Assembly: GCF_024868665.1 (NCBI RefSeq) | Contig: NC_079893.1 | Coordinates: 8,313,382 to 8,377,381 of the forward strand | Direction: 5' to 3' | DNA length: 64,000 nt | Source of the DNA: Triplophysa rosa | Taxonomy: Eukaryota > Chordata > Actinopteri > Cypriniformes > Nemacheilidae | Translations under genes and position numbers: made by a program | Notes under the pieces: generated by a model | Seen by the model: the letters and a program-made list of their open reading frames with translations, nothing else | What the model was told of the DNA's origin: nothing | The model's database searches: none | Shown here: in pieces, positions 1-11,569 of the stretch | How the letters are laid out: the number at the start of each line of letters is the position of its first letter | Position numbering within the stretch: position 1 is the stretch's first letter

Positions 1-890
1 AACTTCTTCAGTAGCACACCTCTCTTCTGGTGTTCCACAGGGATCAATCCTAGCTCCCACACTTTTCTCCTTATAAATGCTGCCACTGGGATCTTTATTT
101 TCCAAACATAGAGTGTCGTTTCATTTATATGCTGACGACACCCAGTTGTACCTTCCGCTTAAATGCAAAGATTTATGTTCCATTGAGGCGTTGCTAGCAT
201 GCTTACAGGATCTGAAATCATGGCTTTCACATAACTTTTTGGCCTTAAATGCGAAAAAAACTGAAGTTGTATTGTTTGGACCAAGTGTTTCTTATGATGG
301 GGGTGATCTGGAGGCAGCTTAAGTTCTCATGTTACTCCGTGTGCGAAAAACCTTGGTGTCTTATTTGACTCAGGACTTCGGTTCGACAAACAGATGAATT
401 CTGTTGTTAAATCATGCTTTTTTCATTTACATCGCCTTGCTAAAATTAAAACTTTTCTCTCCCTCAGGAATTTTGAAACAGTTATTCATGCATTAATCAC
501 TTGACTATTGTAATTCACTTTATTACGGAGTTAATAGTTCATTCATTGGGCGTCTACAACATGTTCAGAACGCCGCTGCTAGGCTGCTGACCGGTAGTAG
601 AACATTTAGACATAGAAGGGACAGAGCCTTTGCTAGGCCCTAAACTATGGAACAGCTTACCACTGTGAATTCGAACAGTGTCATCTCTCTCTTTGTTTAA
701 ATCCAAGCATAAATCTTATTTTATATTTATATTTTTTAACAACTAATGTATTTTACTGTTTAGTTTTTTTTATTCGGCTGATTGTTAAGTACTCTTTCTA
801 TGTTTTGTTTCCAATTTTCTGTACAGCTCTTTGGTCAACCTTTAGGTTGTTTTTAAATGTTTTTTATAAAATAAAATAAAATAAAAAATA
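1..890 (+). pseudogene. L2-like LINE, 3' part of reverse transcriptase and 3' UTR, decayed
   Basis: Translation of the plus strand gives reverse transcriptase motifs GVPQGS (29-46) and YADDTQLY (128-151), followed by the C-terminal RT/thumb region (LGVLFDSGLRFDKQM, NAAARLLTGS). The sequence is dead: a stop at 74-76 replaces the tyrosine of the FSLYM motif, another stop falls at 320-322, a frameshift lies near 497, and a large in-frame stretch is missing around 612-622. The element ends in an ATAAA-type simple tail at about 864-890, as expected for L2/CR1-like LINEs. The 5' side is cut by the window edge. Orientation is opposite to sgcz. The clade name is a judgement from motif style. Confidence 0.82.
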
Positions 891-1054
891 TTTTACTGTG
901 AACTTTACTTTAAAGTTTATTGCGTATAACCAGTAAAATAATATGTTTTTCAATGGGATCATCTTTAGTTTTAGGAGCATTAATTATTTCCTAAAAAACA
1001 GGTCTCCATTCTTTTTAGTTGAAGTAATAATAAATTACCTTTAATATTGATGCA
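891..1054. other. intronic sequence, nothing recognised
   Basis: AT-rich, no coding or repeat signal seen. Confidence 0.4.
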
Positions 1055-1270
1055 TTAAAGGAGTAGTTCACCTTCAAATGAAAATTCTGTGATCATTCGC
1101 CCTCTTGTCATTTCAAACCTGTAAGACTTTATTTCTTCTGCAGAACACAAAAGAAGATATTGTGAAAAATGTCGGTAACAGAACAGCACAGCCCCCATTC
1201 ACTTCTATTGTAACCAATGCAAAATAGAATAGGGCTGTTAACAACATTTTGAAGGTGAACTGCTCTTCTA
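1055..1270 (+). mobile_element. Angel-type TTAA MITE, internally shortened
   Basis: Starts TTAAAGGAGTAGTTCACC and carries the family core (a TCATTTCAAACCTGTAAGAC-like block, then GCAGAACACAAAAGAAGATA). The right end returns as the inverted repeat GAAGGTGAACTGCTCTTCT. Such palindromic, TTAA-flanked elements are the commonest repeat in the window. They carry no coding sequence and would be moved in trans. I recall the name Angel for the zebrafish family. Confidence 0.75.
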
Positions 1271-2146
1271 AGCCTAATATTTTAAATATTTACTTTTTTC
1301 GGAGGATTAAAGTAGCTATTTAGTGATTTTCTTCCACAAAACAGGCTTAATTATTTGTTATTAGTACAGTAAAATGCAATTCACCTCACAGTGTTTAATA
1401 ATTTCTGCATTTTAAAATATTTTAGATATAATCATAAATATTATTTCTCTTTAACCAGTACCTTCTTATGGAGATGAAATGTGTGCCTATAATATTAATA
1501 CACCTAGTCAAGGTGGACAGATTAACTTGTGAGAATTTTCGTCTCTGAACACAACCGAACTCTGTCTGTGAGACTATATCATAAGACATTAGCCTTTTAA
1601 AGACTCTATTAAGAAATTACATGTTCCATTTAGATTAACTGCATAATTCTGAACTCTTAAAAAGGTAGAAAGAAAGAGAGACAGAGAGATGAACAGACAA
1701 AACCAGACAAACAAAAGTTTCACACACCAAGGACAACACAGCTGTCTCGTAACTCATTAAAAAGACTAGTTTCAATTGGCTGTTAAGCGTGACGATAATG
1801 AAGACGCTTCGATAAAACAATAATTAAGAGAAAGCGAACTTGATTTATACGTTTCCTTCTTTCGATTTACAAATTAATGAGGGTGAGAGCGGACCGATGC
1901 GCACAAAGCGTGTAATAAGGAGTTAATCACCACAAAATGGCGGAGAAACGTTGATGCACGCAGGTCAGTCAAGGATGCAAGAGAACAACCTGAAATTCTG
2001 AAATTCTCTGAAGGGGGAACAAGAAAAGACGAGGAAATGACGTAATCACTAAATGACATTCTCTGGTGTTACTTCAACATCAAAATGTCTGCTCTCTTCT
2101 GCTGAAACAGGGTAAGATTACATCGATGAATGGGAAAAAGGTCGAT
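1271..2146. other. intronic sequence without recognised features
   Basis: About 0.9 kb of AT-rich DNA. No exon, repeat terminus or RNA gene was recognised on either strand. Confidence 0.4.
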
Positions 2147-2550
2147 TTAAAGGTCCAGTGTATGAAATTTAACTACATCTAATGGTGAGGTTGCGAACTG
2201 CAACCAAAGGCTCACTCCACTACTCGCCCCTGGCTTTCGAGCACTACAGGGGCTGACACAGGACTAAGATGTCGTCACGTCATCACTTCCATTCCGAAAG
2301 AGATAACATATTTATGAAACGCGCTCTGTCGAGCAGTTTGTCCGTTTAGGGCTACTGTAGAAACAACATGGTGAATTCCATATAAGGGGACCCGAGGTGT
2401 ATGTAGATAGAAATAGCTCATTATAAGGAAATAAAAACATAAACCTTCATATTATGTAAAGTGTTTATACACCTCTGAAGACATAGTTATGTATATTATA
2501 TTGCATTTCTGTCAATAGATCCTCCAAAAAGATACACATAGCACCTTTAA
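2147..2550 (+). mobile_element. 400-bp TTAA MITE (family M), copy 1
   Basis: Begins TTAAAGGTCCAGTGTATG and ends with the imperfect inverse GATACACATAGCACCTTTAA. The interior holds motifs shared with copies at 41124 and 55253: GGTGAGGTTGCGAACTGCAA, a GGGCTACTGTAGAAACAACA-like block and a GGGGACCC box. No coding capacity. TTAA at both ends fits Kolobok or piggyBac-type target choice. Confidence 0.75.
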
Positions 2551-3398
2551 TCAACAAGCTCAAATGATAAAATGCTTCATTTGACAGTACGCTTGTGGTA
2601 TCTTTTGCTAAATGACACTTGGTTTGATATTTTGTTATCTAGTCCGGTGACATTCATACATTTTTAATTGTGGCCTAAGAGCCCAATTATTTTTGAGGCC
2701 ACTGTCAGCTGTTTCCATGACATACAAATGAGCGGGAATAAGATCTGGCAACCTTGCGCTCGCACGTTCCAACCCTGATAATACTTGCCATTAAGATAAG
2801 AAATGGAACTGACAAAGGTCAACACTCCTGTTGAAAGCTAAAAAGAATCCACTATCCCTCCATTAACACATCGTTTTTCCTGGTGTATTTGCATTAAGTG
2901 ACTTCGTAAGCGACTGGGAAGCATCCGGCGGTGCTCCATCAAACCAAACCGTGCGGTAAAAGCTGGCGGTTTCCCTCAGTAACCTGCCTATTTACACTTA
3001 AAGTGACTTCATCCATCACGACACTACATCATTTCCTGTAGTGATAATGTCTGGGAGAGCGAGAAGCACAGATTCTGACCTATCGAACATCCAATCACAT
3101 ATCGACTAGTGCAGACAGAACAGATTAGATCTGATTGGCCGATCCACTGGTGATGGATCGGGAATGCCGGAGAGGTCATAATCTCTTGCTCATAACAGAG
3201 TGTCAATTGGACAGTATGTCATTGAATATTGAGAATATAAAGCGTCTGTGGACAATTAGGAAGTGAACATTCATTAGGGTTAATGTGGTACTTTCTCTAT
3301 CCATCTCTCTGTCTTTTTTCTATCTTTCGCTCTTTTTCCCTCTCTGGTGAATCACACATTGAATGACAAGGAGATACATTAAGAAAACCAGGCCTTAC
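2551..3398. other. sgcz intron 3' of the last visible exon; nothing recognised
   Basis: Searched on the minus strand for the next sarcoglycan exon (LESPTRSL block) without success. No repeat recognised. Confidence 0.45.
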
Positions 3399-3471
3399 TT
3401 CAGGTCTTGGAATGGTTCGGCTCGAATGTGTGGCGTTTCCACCGAATGACTAAACACGACTCCCTCGTTGC
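3399..3471 (-). CDS. sgcz: sgcz exon, before the LESPTRSL segment (73 nt)
   Basis: Two bases finish a glycine codon, then 23 codons read NEGVVFSHSVETPHIRAE and PFQDL, and the last two bases (AA) begin a split codon. In the family this exon is followed by the conserved LESPTRSL segment and the C-terminal EGF-like cysteine cluster, which would lie below position 3399. I searched the minus strand of 1-3398 by eye and did not find them. The acceptor reads TTATCTCTAG and the donor is GTAAGG. A GA/CT microsatellite (3494-3535) sits immediately upstream of the acceptor and forms its pyrimidine tract on the gene strand. SVETPHIRAEP matches zeta; the final K replaces an arginine in the human protein I recall. 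Confidence 0.92.
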
Positions 3472-3493
3472 CTAGAGATAAAGAATGTGTGTG

Positions 3494-3535
3494 TGAGAGA
3501 GAGAGAGACAAAGAGAGAGAGAGAACGAGAGAGAG
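3494..3535. repeat. GA/CT microsatellite beside an sgcz acceptor
   Basis: Interrupted GA repeat on the plus strand, CT on the sgcz strand, ending about 22 nt upstream of the 3' splice site at 3471. It supplies much of the pyrimidine tract of that acceptor. Confidence 0.85.
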
Positions 3536-3566
3536 TTAATAGTCCTATTGATGAAGTAGAACCAAA

Positions 3567-3804
3567 TGAAGAGTTTGGCTCCAAAATGAGATGACTCTGT
3601 TTTTTAATTAATTCAAAAATCATGTTTTTTTAATGTGCATTCCAATGAATATCAATCAAACGGCAGTTGGTTTGTTTTGATTTAAGCCATAATAACTAAA
3701 AATAATACAGCTCTACTAACACAATAAAAACATGATAACAATAAAAAACATGATTTTTTAATTAAAAAAAAAGGAGTTCCCTCATTTTGGAACCAAACTC
3801 TTCA
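3567..3804. mobile_element. foldback MITE with ~62-bp inverted repeats
   Basis: The left arm starts TGAAGAGTTTGGCTCCAAAA and the right arm ends with its near-perfect inverse, TTTTGGAACCAAACTCTTCA. Both arms contain the inner TTTTTTAATTAA...CATGTTTTTT block. Total 238 bp and no coding. A relative starts at 56461. Confidence 0.8.
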
Positions 3805-4400
3805 AAAAATTTGTGAAAAAAAGAACTGAGCAAACAGCACCTATAAGCAAAGAATCAAAAATAATGCTCTACCATACTTCCAAAATATTAAATGATCAAC
3901 AACAAGAATTGTTAGTCGCACACAATGCAAGAAAATTCACCACTCTGCAGTTTGCTTTGCTGTTTTTGCCTAATTTATTGCTTACATCCTGTCAACAATT
4001 TGTCTAAAAGTGTAAAACGTTAATCTTCCGCAATTGCACAAATCAGTGAGCTAAATCGTATGGTCGAATGATAATCGTATGATAATAGAGGCCAAGATCT
4101 TAGAGCTAATGATTGTCTCTATGTACTTTTCTGAGACTGCAAAACAAAACTGCCCGAGGAGCAGCTTTAGAAGATTAATCTACTTTTTCATTACTCAGAT
4201 CTTCAAACGAAAAGTGTGTGCGAGTGTGATTCTGAAGACATGGCAGCGTTTGGACCTGGTGCTGACATTCATCTTAGGTGGACAGCGGTGAATACAGATG
4301 TAAATAGGGTGGAAAGTGTTTTGTGTCAAATCAATTTTGGAAGTAGGAAGGCATGGATTGTATTAGTAGTGTGAATGTGTCTTTATGTCTCCGGAGGACA
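3805..4400. other. intronic sequence, nothing recognised
   Basis: No exon or repeat signal seen. Short ORFs on the plus strand here lack any recognisable family feature. Confidence 0.35.
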
Positions 4401-4540
4401 TTAAAGGAACACCGACAGTAAAAAATCATATAAAATGTAAAATTCTGTCATCACTTATTTACCCTAATGTTGTTTAAATCCTGTATATGACTTTTTCTGT
4501 GGAACACATAAGAAGATTTGAGAAATGTCTGAAATAGTGA
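4401..4540 (+). mobile_element. Angel-type MITE, 5' half
   Basis: TTAAAGGAACACCGACAG followed by the TGTAAAATTCTGTCATCACT and GGAACACATAAGAAGAT core blocks. The right arm is missing. Confidence 0.6.
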
Positions 4541-4992
4541 AGGTTAATATCAGGTAACGGAGCTCATAAGAGGCCAAATTCACTGCACTTTCTTGAAAGA
4601 CTCTTGTAAGACTTATAAGATAAGTTGCACCACACACACACGGCTCATGGTGGAATTAATATACCTGACTCAAATCCCTTTTATCCTCTACCAGGTGCTC
4701 TGTTACACCTTTTATAATAATAAAGTAGAGAGTTACTGAGATTAGACATACTAAGAGGTGTAAAGAGATAAACTACAGAGTGGAACTGAGAAATATTTGC
4801 TTTAACATTTAAAGTGTGTACCATTTCACAGCATAGTATTTCCTGAAAATGTGCTCAGCTCTTGTAAAGTAATGACTTCCTTCCTTCCAAGTGTGTGCTT
4901 GTCTGTTTCTGTTTCTTTCATTTCTCTCCTCCTTCACAATCACGTTTGGGAAAGAATCGAGCATATGATGTCATTACTCTACTTTTAAAAAA
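4541..4992. other. intronic sequence, nothing recognised
   Basis: About 450 bp including a short CA run near 4630. No other feature seen. Confidence 0.35.
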
Positions 4993-5115
4993 TACAGCTC
5001 CACCAAAATTAAAATTCTGTCGTCGTTTACACACTCTCATGTCGTTCCAAACCCATATGCTGTTATGTTTTCTGCTGAATACAAAAGTAGATTTTCTTGA
5101 AGAATTATTACACGC
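4993..5115 (+). mobile_element. Angel-type MITE fragment
   Basis: CAGCTCCACCAAAATTAAAA, then the TGTCGTTCCAAACCCATATG and CTGAATACAAAAGTAGATTT blocks of the Angel core, diverged. The right arm is missing. Confidence 0.55.
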
Positions 5116-5290
5116 CGGTTCTTGCCCTTCAGTAGTTCACAGTGATCAACTCCTGTGCGGTCTAAAAATATGAAAAAGCTCTATCAAAGCAGACCATATG
5201 GCTTAGTATATGGTTATAATTGACGCATTCTGAATTTAGCGAACAGACATTTCTCACACAATGCTATTGTATGACGTCAGAGGACATGGA

Positions 5291-5443
5291 ATGTAATTAC
5301 ATGTATACATTTGGCAAACGCTTTTTATTCAAAGTGGTTTACAACGCATTCAATATTTTATCAGAATGTGTGTTCCCTAGGGGTCGAACCCATGTGGTTT
5401 GCACTGCTGTTGCAATGCTTGATCAACTGAGCTATAGAAAAAT
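5291..5443 (-). mobile_element. tRNA-Ala-like SINE with A and B boxes
   Basis: On the minus strand it starts TATAGCTCAGTTGATCAAGC (pol III A box) and carries the B box GGTTCGACCCC. It then continues into the body ending with the AAAGCGTTTGCCAAATG block typical of teleost SINE tails. The anticodon arm pairs TTGCA with TGCAA around a 7-nt loop in which AGC sits at the anticodon positions, so an alanine tRNA ancestor is likely, although U33 is now C. This is the most complete SINE head in the window. It lies in the sense orientation of sgcz. Confidence 0.8.
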
Positions 5444-6192
5444 GACGAATAAAATTAAATTCGTGAACATTTTTTTAACGTTTGTGCTACTTTTATGAGG
5501 TCTTTGTCATTTTTAAAATATAACATATCGCTGCTGTCCTTTTGTAACCTCGTATCTCCATATACAGTATAGGTAGTTGTGCTATGACAGCAAAATAAAC
5601 AAATCAATAACAGTGAAGTTAAATTGATTATATGCTATTTTAGATTAGAAATATAAATAATGTATTATTAACAGTTTTCTCTATTTTTGCGATGTCACAC
5701 CATAGGACACATGTACGTTATATTTGTCAACTACCCATATACAGAAACACCTCAGCAAATGGGTTTTAAACCACAAGAGGGTATAAAACAATGACATAAC
5801 TGAATGTTCCTTTAAGACATTCACTCTTTTTGGATCCTGCCCTCCAAATGGTCCTCTCTCTCTCTTCATTCTCTTGCTCTCCGGAGGGCAGTTCCTCTTC
5901 CTGACACGTTTTTAGCTTTTCAGTCTCGCCTGAAGAACAGCTGTATTTCGTTTATGCATCTTTTTCTCTTTTGCTCTCAACCCATGTCTTTTTCTCGCAA
6001 AAAAACGATAATGGACAATTATTGACCCAATTATTGAGCATGTAACCTTTCTGTCCCTGACCTCTAACTATTCCACTTGACCTCCCAGCATGCTCTCTTT
6101 TGGACAGAGAACAGAAAGTGAGAGAGACCGGCACGAGCGAAATCTATTTGAAATCTATTTGCATTTTAAAGCAAGGGCAGGTTACTAGTACA
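5444..6192. other. intronic sequence, nothing recognised
   Basis: About 750 bp. No exon or repeat terminus identified. Confidence 0.35.
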
Positions 6193-6490
6193 TACAGTGC
6201 CTTGGAAAAATATTAAAATTCGACTACATCATAAATTGTCAACTGTACAAACCTGCATTTGATCCCAGGGGTACTGATGTTCAGTGGGTTCAGGTGTGGG
6301 ATTTGTGCAGGTGAGTTAAGTTCTCCCACCTCAGACTTAGTAAATCATTTCTTTATGGACCTCGCTTTGTGCACAGAGGCATTGTCATGCTAAAACAGAA
6401 AATTGCCTTCCCCGTGCACTCAATTCTGTATAATGCCATTGTATGCCGTAGCATTAAGATTTGTCTACGCCGAAATTAAAATGCCTAGCA
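6193..6490 (-). pseudogene. Tc1/mariner transposase relic
   Basis: The minus strand translates to HDNASVHKARSIKK, a stop, then FTKSEVGELNSPAQIPHLNP. This is a decayed form of the Tc1 DDE transposase region around the second catalytic aspartate (QDNAPVHKA) and the PDLNPIE block that holds the third catalytic residue. The stop codon and the lost glutamate block show it is inactive. The left edge (TACAGTGCCTTGGAAAAATA) resembles a Tc1 inverted terminal repeat, placing the 3' end of the element near 6193. The 5' half is missing. It sits about 100 bp past the donor of the 6588-6710 exon. Confidence 0.8.
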
Positions 6491-6587
6491 AACCCATTAA
6501 TCAGAAGGGGTGTCCGTGTACCCCAGCCAGCACTGTGCGCGTACTTGAATGGGAATGTCAGATGAATATGTGCGTATTCTGCGCTAC

Positions 6588-6710
6588 CTGTGACCCTCAG
6601 TTTATCTGTGCCAATACTGATCTCCTCTTCATCAGCAGAAAAGAGGACTCGCTCTCCATCGCTACTTCTCACCTCGAACCTTTGACACTGGGCTTCCACC
6701 ATCTCTGAGC
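6588..6710 (-). CDS. sgcz: sgcz exon, middle of extracellular domain (123 nt)
   Basis: Two bases complete a glycine codon; 40 codons follow (SEMVEAQCQRFEVRSSDG, then ERVLFSADEEEISIG and TDKLRVT), and one base begins another glycine codon. The motif of polar beta-strand repeats, with LFSADE and LRVTG, is the sarcoglycan-family signature. The acceptor is CTGTAG behind a CT-rich tract. The donor is G|GTAGCG, a weaker match to consensus than the other three. Length and phase (1 in, 1 out) connect it to its neighbours. The SEMVEAQ start recalls gamma-sarcoglycan, while AQCQRFEVR and LFSADEEEISIG are closest to zeta. A Tc1 transposase relic begins about 100 bp downstream of the donor. Confidence 0.93.
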
Positions 6711-7895
6711 CTACAGAAAGAGAGGGAGAGAGACATATATTTAACGCATTAAAATCTTTGTGGTCCACAAACACCATCGGTCTTCTTGTGAAAAGACAGG
6801 AGACAGGGTTGTTAGGAGAGTTATTGAGAGAAAGTATTTTCAAATAGGATGCTGGCTTAAATGGTGCCTGATGTAGAGAGTTACATTGGGACCGCTTATT
6901 GGGGTTTTAAACAGAGCCGAAATAAAAGGCAATTTCCAGGACGTTTAAAGACACACAACATGCTACAATGTCAAGGCTGATGTAAACAACCAGTTTGGCC
7001 AAGCTGGGGGAACAACTTGTTTAGCGTGTCAACTGAGTGGTTTCCCTAGTTGACCACATGAAAAAGCACAAAAGGACCTAACCAAGCTGGGAAACCATTT
7101 TAACAAAGAAATGACAATATTGTTTGTACAATTTGGTTAAAGCGAAAATAAAACAGTCGGTCAAGTTAACATTATTTAGTAAATTGGTTTTCACGCTATC
7201 CCGCTATTTCACTTTATTCACTCTGTCTGTCTTTCCATCGTTGCACGGTTGCACTTATCATATTTTTGTATTCCTAAACTCACTCTCTCACTTGTTTCGC
7301 TTCCTGTTTTTTCTCTCCAACCCTCTTCAAGTCCCTTAAGACAAGGAGAGAGGTCCACTAAAGAATAAAGACACAACATAAGCGGCGTTGGCAATGTAGG
7401 AACGATTTCATAGTTCTGGGACGATTTGCCGGAAGTACAGGCTTTTTGTTGTTTTCGCACCGCAGTAACCGGAAAGAATTTTTGTTCGGGAGAACCTTTT
7501 CGGAGGAACACTTTAGCTCTTTTTCCAAGGCATTCTCTAAACCAGCAGGATCGGAACGACCCGTGACGTAAGCAAACACTGATTGGCCGAACTTCTGTTG
7601 TTTGCTTGTTTGTCGTTGTTTGACCGACGCGCTTAAATGACGTTGCTGTCGACCAACTTACGTTACTAAATAGTTCCTTTTGCCGGCGCGAATGCGATCA
7701 GGGAAATGACGCGAGGGAAAACTTAGTCCACGAACGAGAGCCCTTTTTACTCGTTCCGGAACTTTGTTCCTGAACTTATCCGGTCGGAATGCGTCTATAT
7801 TGACACAAACAAAAAAATGTTTTTTAATTTAAATGGTTGCATTTATTTGCATGTATTTGTTAAGCCATTTTTGTGTAGGCATGAGTTTTGATATA
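6711..7895. other. intronic sequence; GC-richer, repeat-like stretch at ~7370-7800
   Basis: The first 650 bp show nothing. From about 7370 to 7800 the base composition shifts (CGGAACGACCCGTGACGTAA, TCGTTCCGGAACTTTGTTCC) in a way typical of fish DNA-transposon remnants. I could not define both ends. Confidence 0.3.
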
Positions 7896-8330
7896 TGTGA
7901 CCCTGGACAACAAAACCAGTCTTATGGGTCAATTTTTCGAAATTGAGATTTTTACGTAATCTGAAAGATGAATAAATAAACTTTCTATAGATATATGAGT
8001 TGTTAGAATAGGACAATATCTGGCTGAGATACAACCGTTTAAAACTCTGGAATCTGAGAGCTCAAAAAAATCAAAATATTGAGAAAATTGCCTTTGAAGT
8101 TGTTAATCAGGGGCACTGTGGCAGACCATCCACTCACAAAAATAAAGTTTTTATATATTTAAGGCAGGAAATTTACAAAATATCTTCATGGAACATGATC
8201 TTTACTTAATATCCTAATGATTTTTGGCATAAAAGAAAAATCGATAATTTTGACCCACACAATGTATTTTTGTCTTTTACTAAAAATGTTCCCGTGCTAC
8301 TTAAGACTGGTTTTGTGATCCAGGGTCACA
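7896..8330. mobile_element. TIR element with TGTGACCCTGG ends, TATA-flanked
   Basis: Left end TGTGACCCTGGACAACAAAA and right end TTTTGTGATCCAGGGTCACA are inverse copies. TATA lies on both sides (7892-7895 and 8331-8334), a candidate 4-bp target duplication. 435 bp and no ORF of note. Recognised as a very common teleost nonautonomous DNA element; superfamily not assigned. Confidence 0.8.
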
Positions 8331-8332
8331 TA

Positions 8333-8660
8333 TAGCTATATAGCACTAAAAGCGGTTCTTGGCTCAAAATCATAGTGGAACCACTTTTAGTGCTATAAAG
8401 AACCATATTTTGGTGCTTCAGTGGTTCTTTGGGATGAGGTGCTATATAGAACCGCTGAAGAACCATACAGGGGCTTAACAGGTTCTTTATACAGAAACAG
8501 TGTTATAGCACCTCGGTCACCCCAAAGAACCTCTGAAGAACCACTGAAGAACCACAGAAGCACCAAGATATGGTTCTATATAGCACTAAAAGTGGTTCCC
8601 CTATGATTACAAGCAAAGAACCACTTTTAGTGCTATATAGCACCATTTTTTTTAAGAGTG
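8333..8660. mobile_element. palindromic MITE built of repeated GCACTAAAAG/CTTTTAGTGC units
   Basis: Each outer arm (about 75 bp) is the inverse of the other, and each arm is itself an inverted pair (AGCACTAAAAGCGGTTC versus GGAACCACTTTTAGTGCT). The inner part repeats GGTTCTTTGGGATGAGGTGC and its inverse. No coding. It abuts the preceding element with at most a few bases between. Confidence 0.8.
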
Positions 8661-9003
8661 TACTACAGCCTCCTATTGTATACACTGTCATCTTTTCAGA
8701 TGATTACTCCGGTGGAAAATGAACAGTACAAAATGAAAAAAAAGTATTGTATGATGTCATCATAATTCATGTACAAAAGGGTTATACAATTTATGGGAAA
8801 GACTTCTTAGACATTTGTTATTGTCGGTATTATTCCTGTCAAACATGATTCAGAAGCAGGGAAATGAATCTGTTTTGTCTCTTGCACTCATGGTGAAGCG
8901 AGAGAGCTGAATGGAACTGATCTAGGTTTTATTCACACAGAGCGTCTGAAACACTATTGCATTGTCATTGGAAACTCGGGAGCCTTTAATCCAGTGGCCC
9001 AAG

Positions 9004-9020
9004 CACACACACACACACAC
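9004..9020. repeat. CA microsatellite
   Basis: About eight perfect AC units. Confidence 0.9.
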
Positions 9021-9266
9021 GGATAATACAACGGCTTCAGAGACTATTATTCATCACAGCTATCATATCTCCCATGTCTTATGTGACCTTGGAGAGCAAA
9101 CTTTGAAAGGCTTTGTTTGTTTGCATGGTGTGTGACAGAAAATGAACTTCTTTTATTCCTAAACTCACTCTCTCACTTTGCCACCCTCTTTTGTCTTTCT
9201 AGCCCTCTTCATCCATTTATTTGCTGTTTTTTGGTATTTATTCTGCAAGACATTTCTCAAGTCTCT

Positions 9267-9520
9267 TTAAGTGATAGTTCAGCCAAAAATGCAAATTCTG
9301 TCATCATTTACTCACCCTCTCGTCATATCAAACCTGTTTGACTTTCATTCTTCCGCAGAACACAAAAGATATTTTTAAGAATGTTGTTAACCGGCACCCA
9401 TTCACTTGCATTGGTTTTGTGTCCATTCAATAGAAGTCAATGGGTGCCGGGCTCTGTTCGGTTACCAAATTCCTTCAGAATATCTTCTTTTGTGTTCTGC
9501 AGAAGAAAGAAAGATGATTT
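9267..9520 (+). mobile_element. Angel-type MITE, nearly full foldback
   Basis: TTAAGTGATAGTTCAGCC, the core TCATTTACTCACCCTCTCG and GCAGAACACAAAAGATATTT, then a central loop region. The right arm repeats the core inverted (TTCTTTTGTGTTCTGCAGAA). The final right terminus is missing. Confidence 0.75.
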
Positions 9521-9906
9521 TAAATATAAAACGAACACGTTATTCATTATTTTACTGCTTGTTAGTCTTTTTTCTTACGATTATAAAAATGCCATCGTTT
9601 GATATATTTTAAAGAATTGAAAATCTACATTAATTACGTTGGCCAGAGATTCAAGACGTGCTTGATGATAAGGCAAGGCTAATTTCGATTATGCTGATTA
9701 GGCCGAAAGGAAATAATGCTAATAAAGTGTTCATTTACACTCATATTTGATTAATCCTCTCTTGACCGTATCATACCACACAGCGGTGGACAGAGATTTG
9801 CTTGAAAGACAATTCCACTACAGAGCATATGATCATCTTCAGAGAGATGTGATGAGAGGACACACTAAAGCTTTTTTTTCTTATTCTCCCTGCTGTTTAT
9901 TCAGCT

Positions 9907-9996
9907 TTAAAGGGATAATTCACTCAAAATTGAAATTCCTCTCATAATTTATTCACCCTCCTGCCATTCCAGATGTATATAACTTTTTCAACTTAA
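9907..9996 (+). mobile_element. Angel-type MITE, short deleted copy
   Basis: TTAAAGGGATAATTCACTCA with the TTATTCACCCTCCTGCCATT core, then a jump to ACTTAAAGG at the right. Likely a strongly deleted copy bounded by TTAA. Confidence 0.55.
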
Positions 9997-11560
9997 AGGA
10001 TTAGGGAGGATCTTGTGTCTTGTGTTGATCTTGTGTTGATGGATAATGTGTGAGAAAAATATGAATATTTGACGCATATTAAATGAAAAACATTCATGAA
10101 AGTTCGAACATAAGTATAACTTGTGCATAAAGGACATTTTGGGTGAAATGCACATATTTATAAAATATAGTGAAATTACAAGAGAATTAAACTTTCTTTG
10201 GTGCACCGTTTCTTTCAATTAGAATACGTATAGACCTTGTTGGTTGGCACGCAAGCCTACTTTTAATAGCTTGAACCATTAATCCATTTATTTATTGTAC
10301 TTGTGTTTAAGAATGACCAAACACATTGCATTAAACTTTTGTCCAATGAAATTCTCTCTAGAGGAAGAATTTCAGTCCAAAACACCACCTGATGCCGACT
10401 AGCAGGCATCAAATCCCGGTTCACAGCTGTGATAAAACCCTTTAGGCTATTTAAAAAAAGGTACAAGTCCTTCGATATGTCCTGCCAACACTTCCTATTT
10501 AATAAAAATGATGTCAACACAGGAAGTGTTCATATTTATGTTCATCATATTTAACTTAACTTATTACTTTAGTGGGTTTTCTCCGTGAACGCAAATGTTT
10601 AGAGCAAACCCGCTCAATATTTGGACAAGGACATCATCACTTTTGCAAAGCCAGCCAGACCGCAGCGCCTCACAGATCTCCCCTCTGTTCCACTCATCCA
10701 GGTGATTTAAATCGATGAAACGATGTGACGGATATGAACAACCTGCTCTTGAATATTAATTGATAGCCCTCATCAAAAGTATGGATTGATGATTAATTGT
10801 TGTTTTGAGGTGGGAGGAAATGAAAAGCTTCTCTCAAAGTGAAGCGCCACGAATAAATGACCTCGTTGTGGAAACCCAGATGGCGCGGTGGACCCTGAGA
10901 AACAAGTCGAAAATTCCCTACCATTGAATTCATTCAGGCTATTCTCAGTCAACGATTTTGCAACCTGAAAAAAGCGATGCAAGAAAAGTCGGCTATTCAG
11001 AAGCGTTCTTCTCTACACTGTAATGTGCCAAACATATTCTGCTCTATTACATTGCAGCCATAGAAAAAGTGTGAAAGATTTGGATGAGGTTGCCCTCTGC
11101 GAGAAGGCTGTCTATAAGCACGCCGAGGTTCTGAATTACTGTGACCATATAAGCAAACAACCACAGCTGACGCAAGACAAAGAAATGTCAAAAACGGTCC
11201 ATTTTTAGTGGTGATTTAAAAAAAATCTCCTTTGTTCCTCTGTGAATAAAAGTAGCTTTCTGAAACGTGCGACACAAAAAAGATAGAATAAATAAGAGTA
11301 AATAGGGAAAGATAAAATATTTATCTGAGCTTGATGACCATCATCAATAAAAGACAAAACGGGTGAATTTTGATCACCTGCATTCATCAGTGGGTGTGCG
11401 TTCATGTGTCTGGGTGTGGCTCGCAGACACGGTAAAGAGACGAATATTCAGAGTTGTTGTCATAATCAGGAAACAACGTGTAGAAGACTGATGTGTCTAT
11501 TTGTACGCATTAATCTTCATACGTCCTTTTGGTAGGTAACCTCTCTCTCTCCATAGCAGG
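9997..11560. other. intronic sequence, nothing recognised
   Basis: About 1.5 kb. Several ORFs of 64-85 codons occur, but none has a recognisable domain or codon pattern. Confidence 0.35.
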
Positions 11561-11569
11561 CGGGGTGTA

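Noticed and set aside
1..3398. Next sgcz exon (LESPTRSL block)
   Set aside because: No minus-strand match found; presumed below position 1.
6454..6843. 129-codon minus-strand ORF taken as one gene
   Set aside because: Only the middle (6710-6588) is a spliced sgcz exon; both sides are intron read-through and part of a Tc1 relic.
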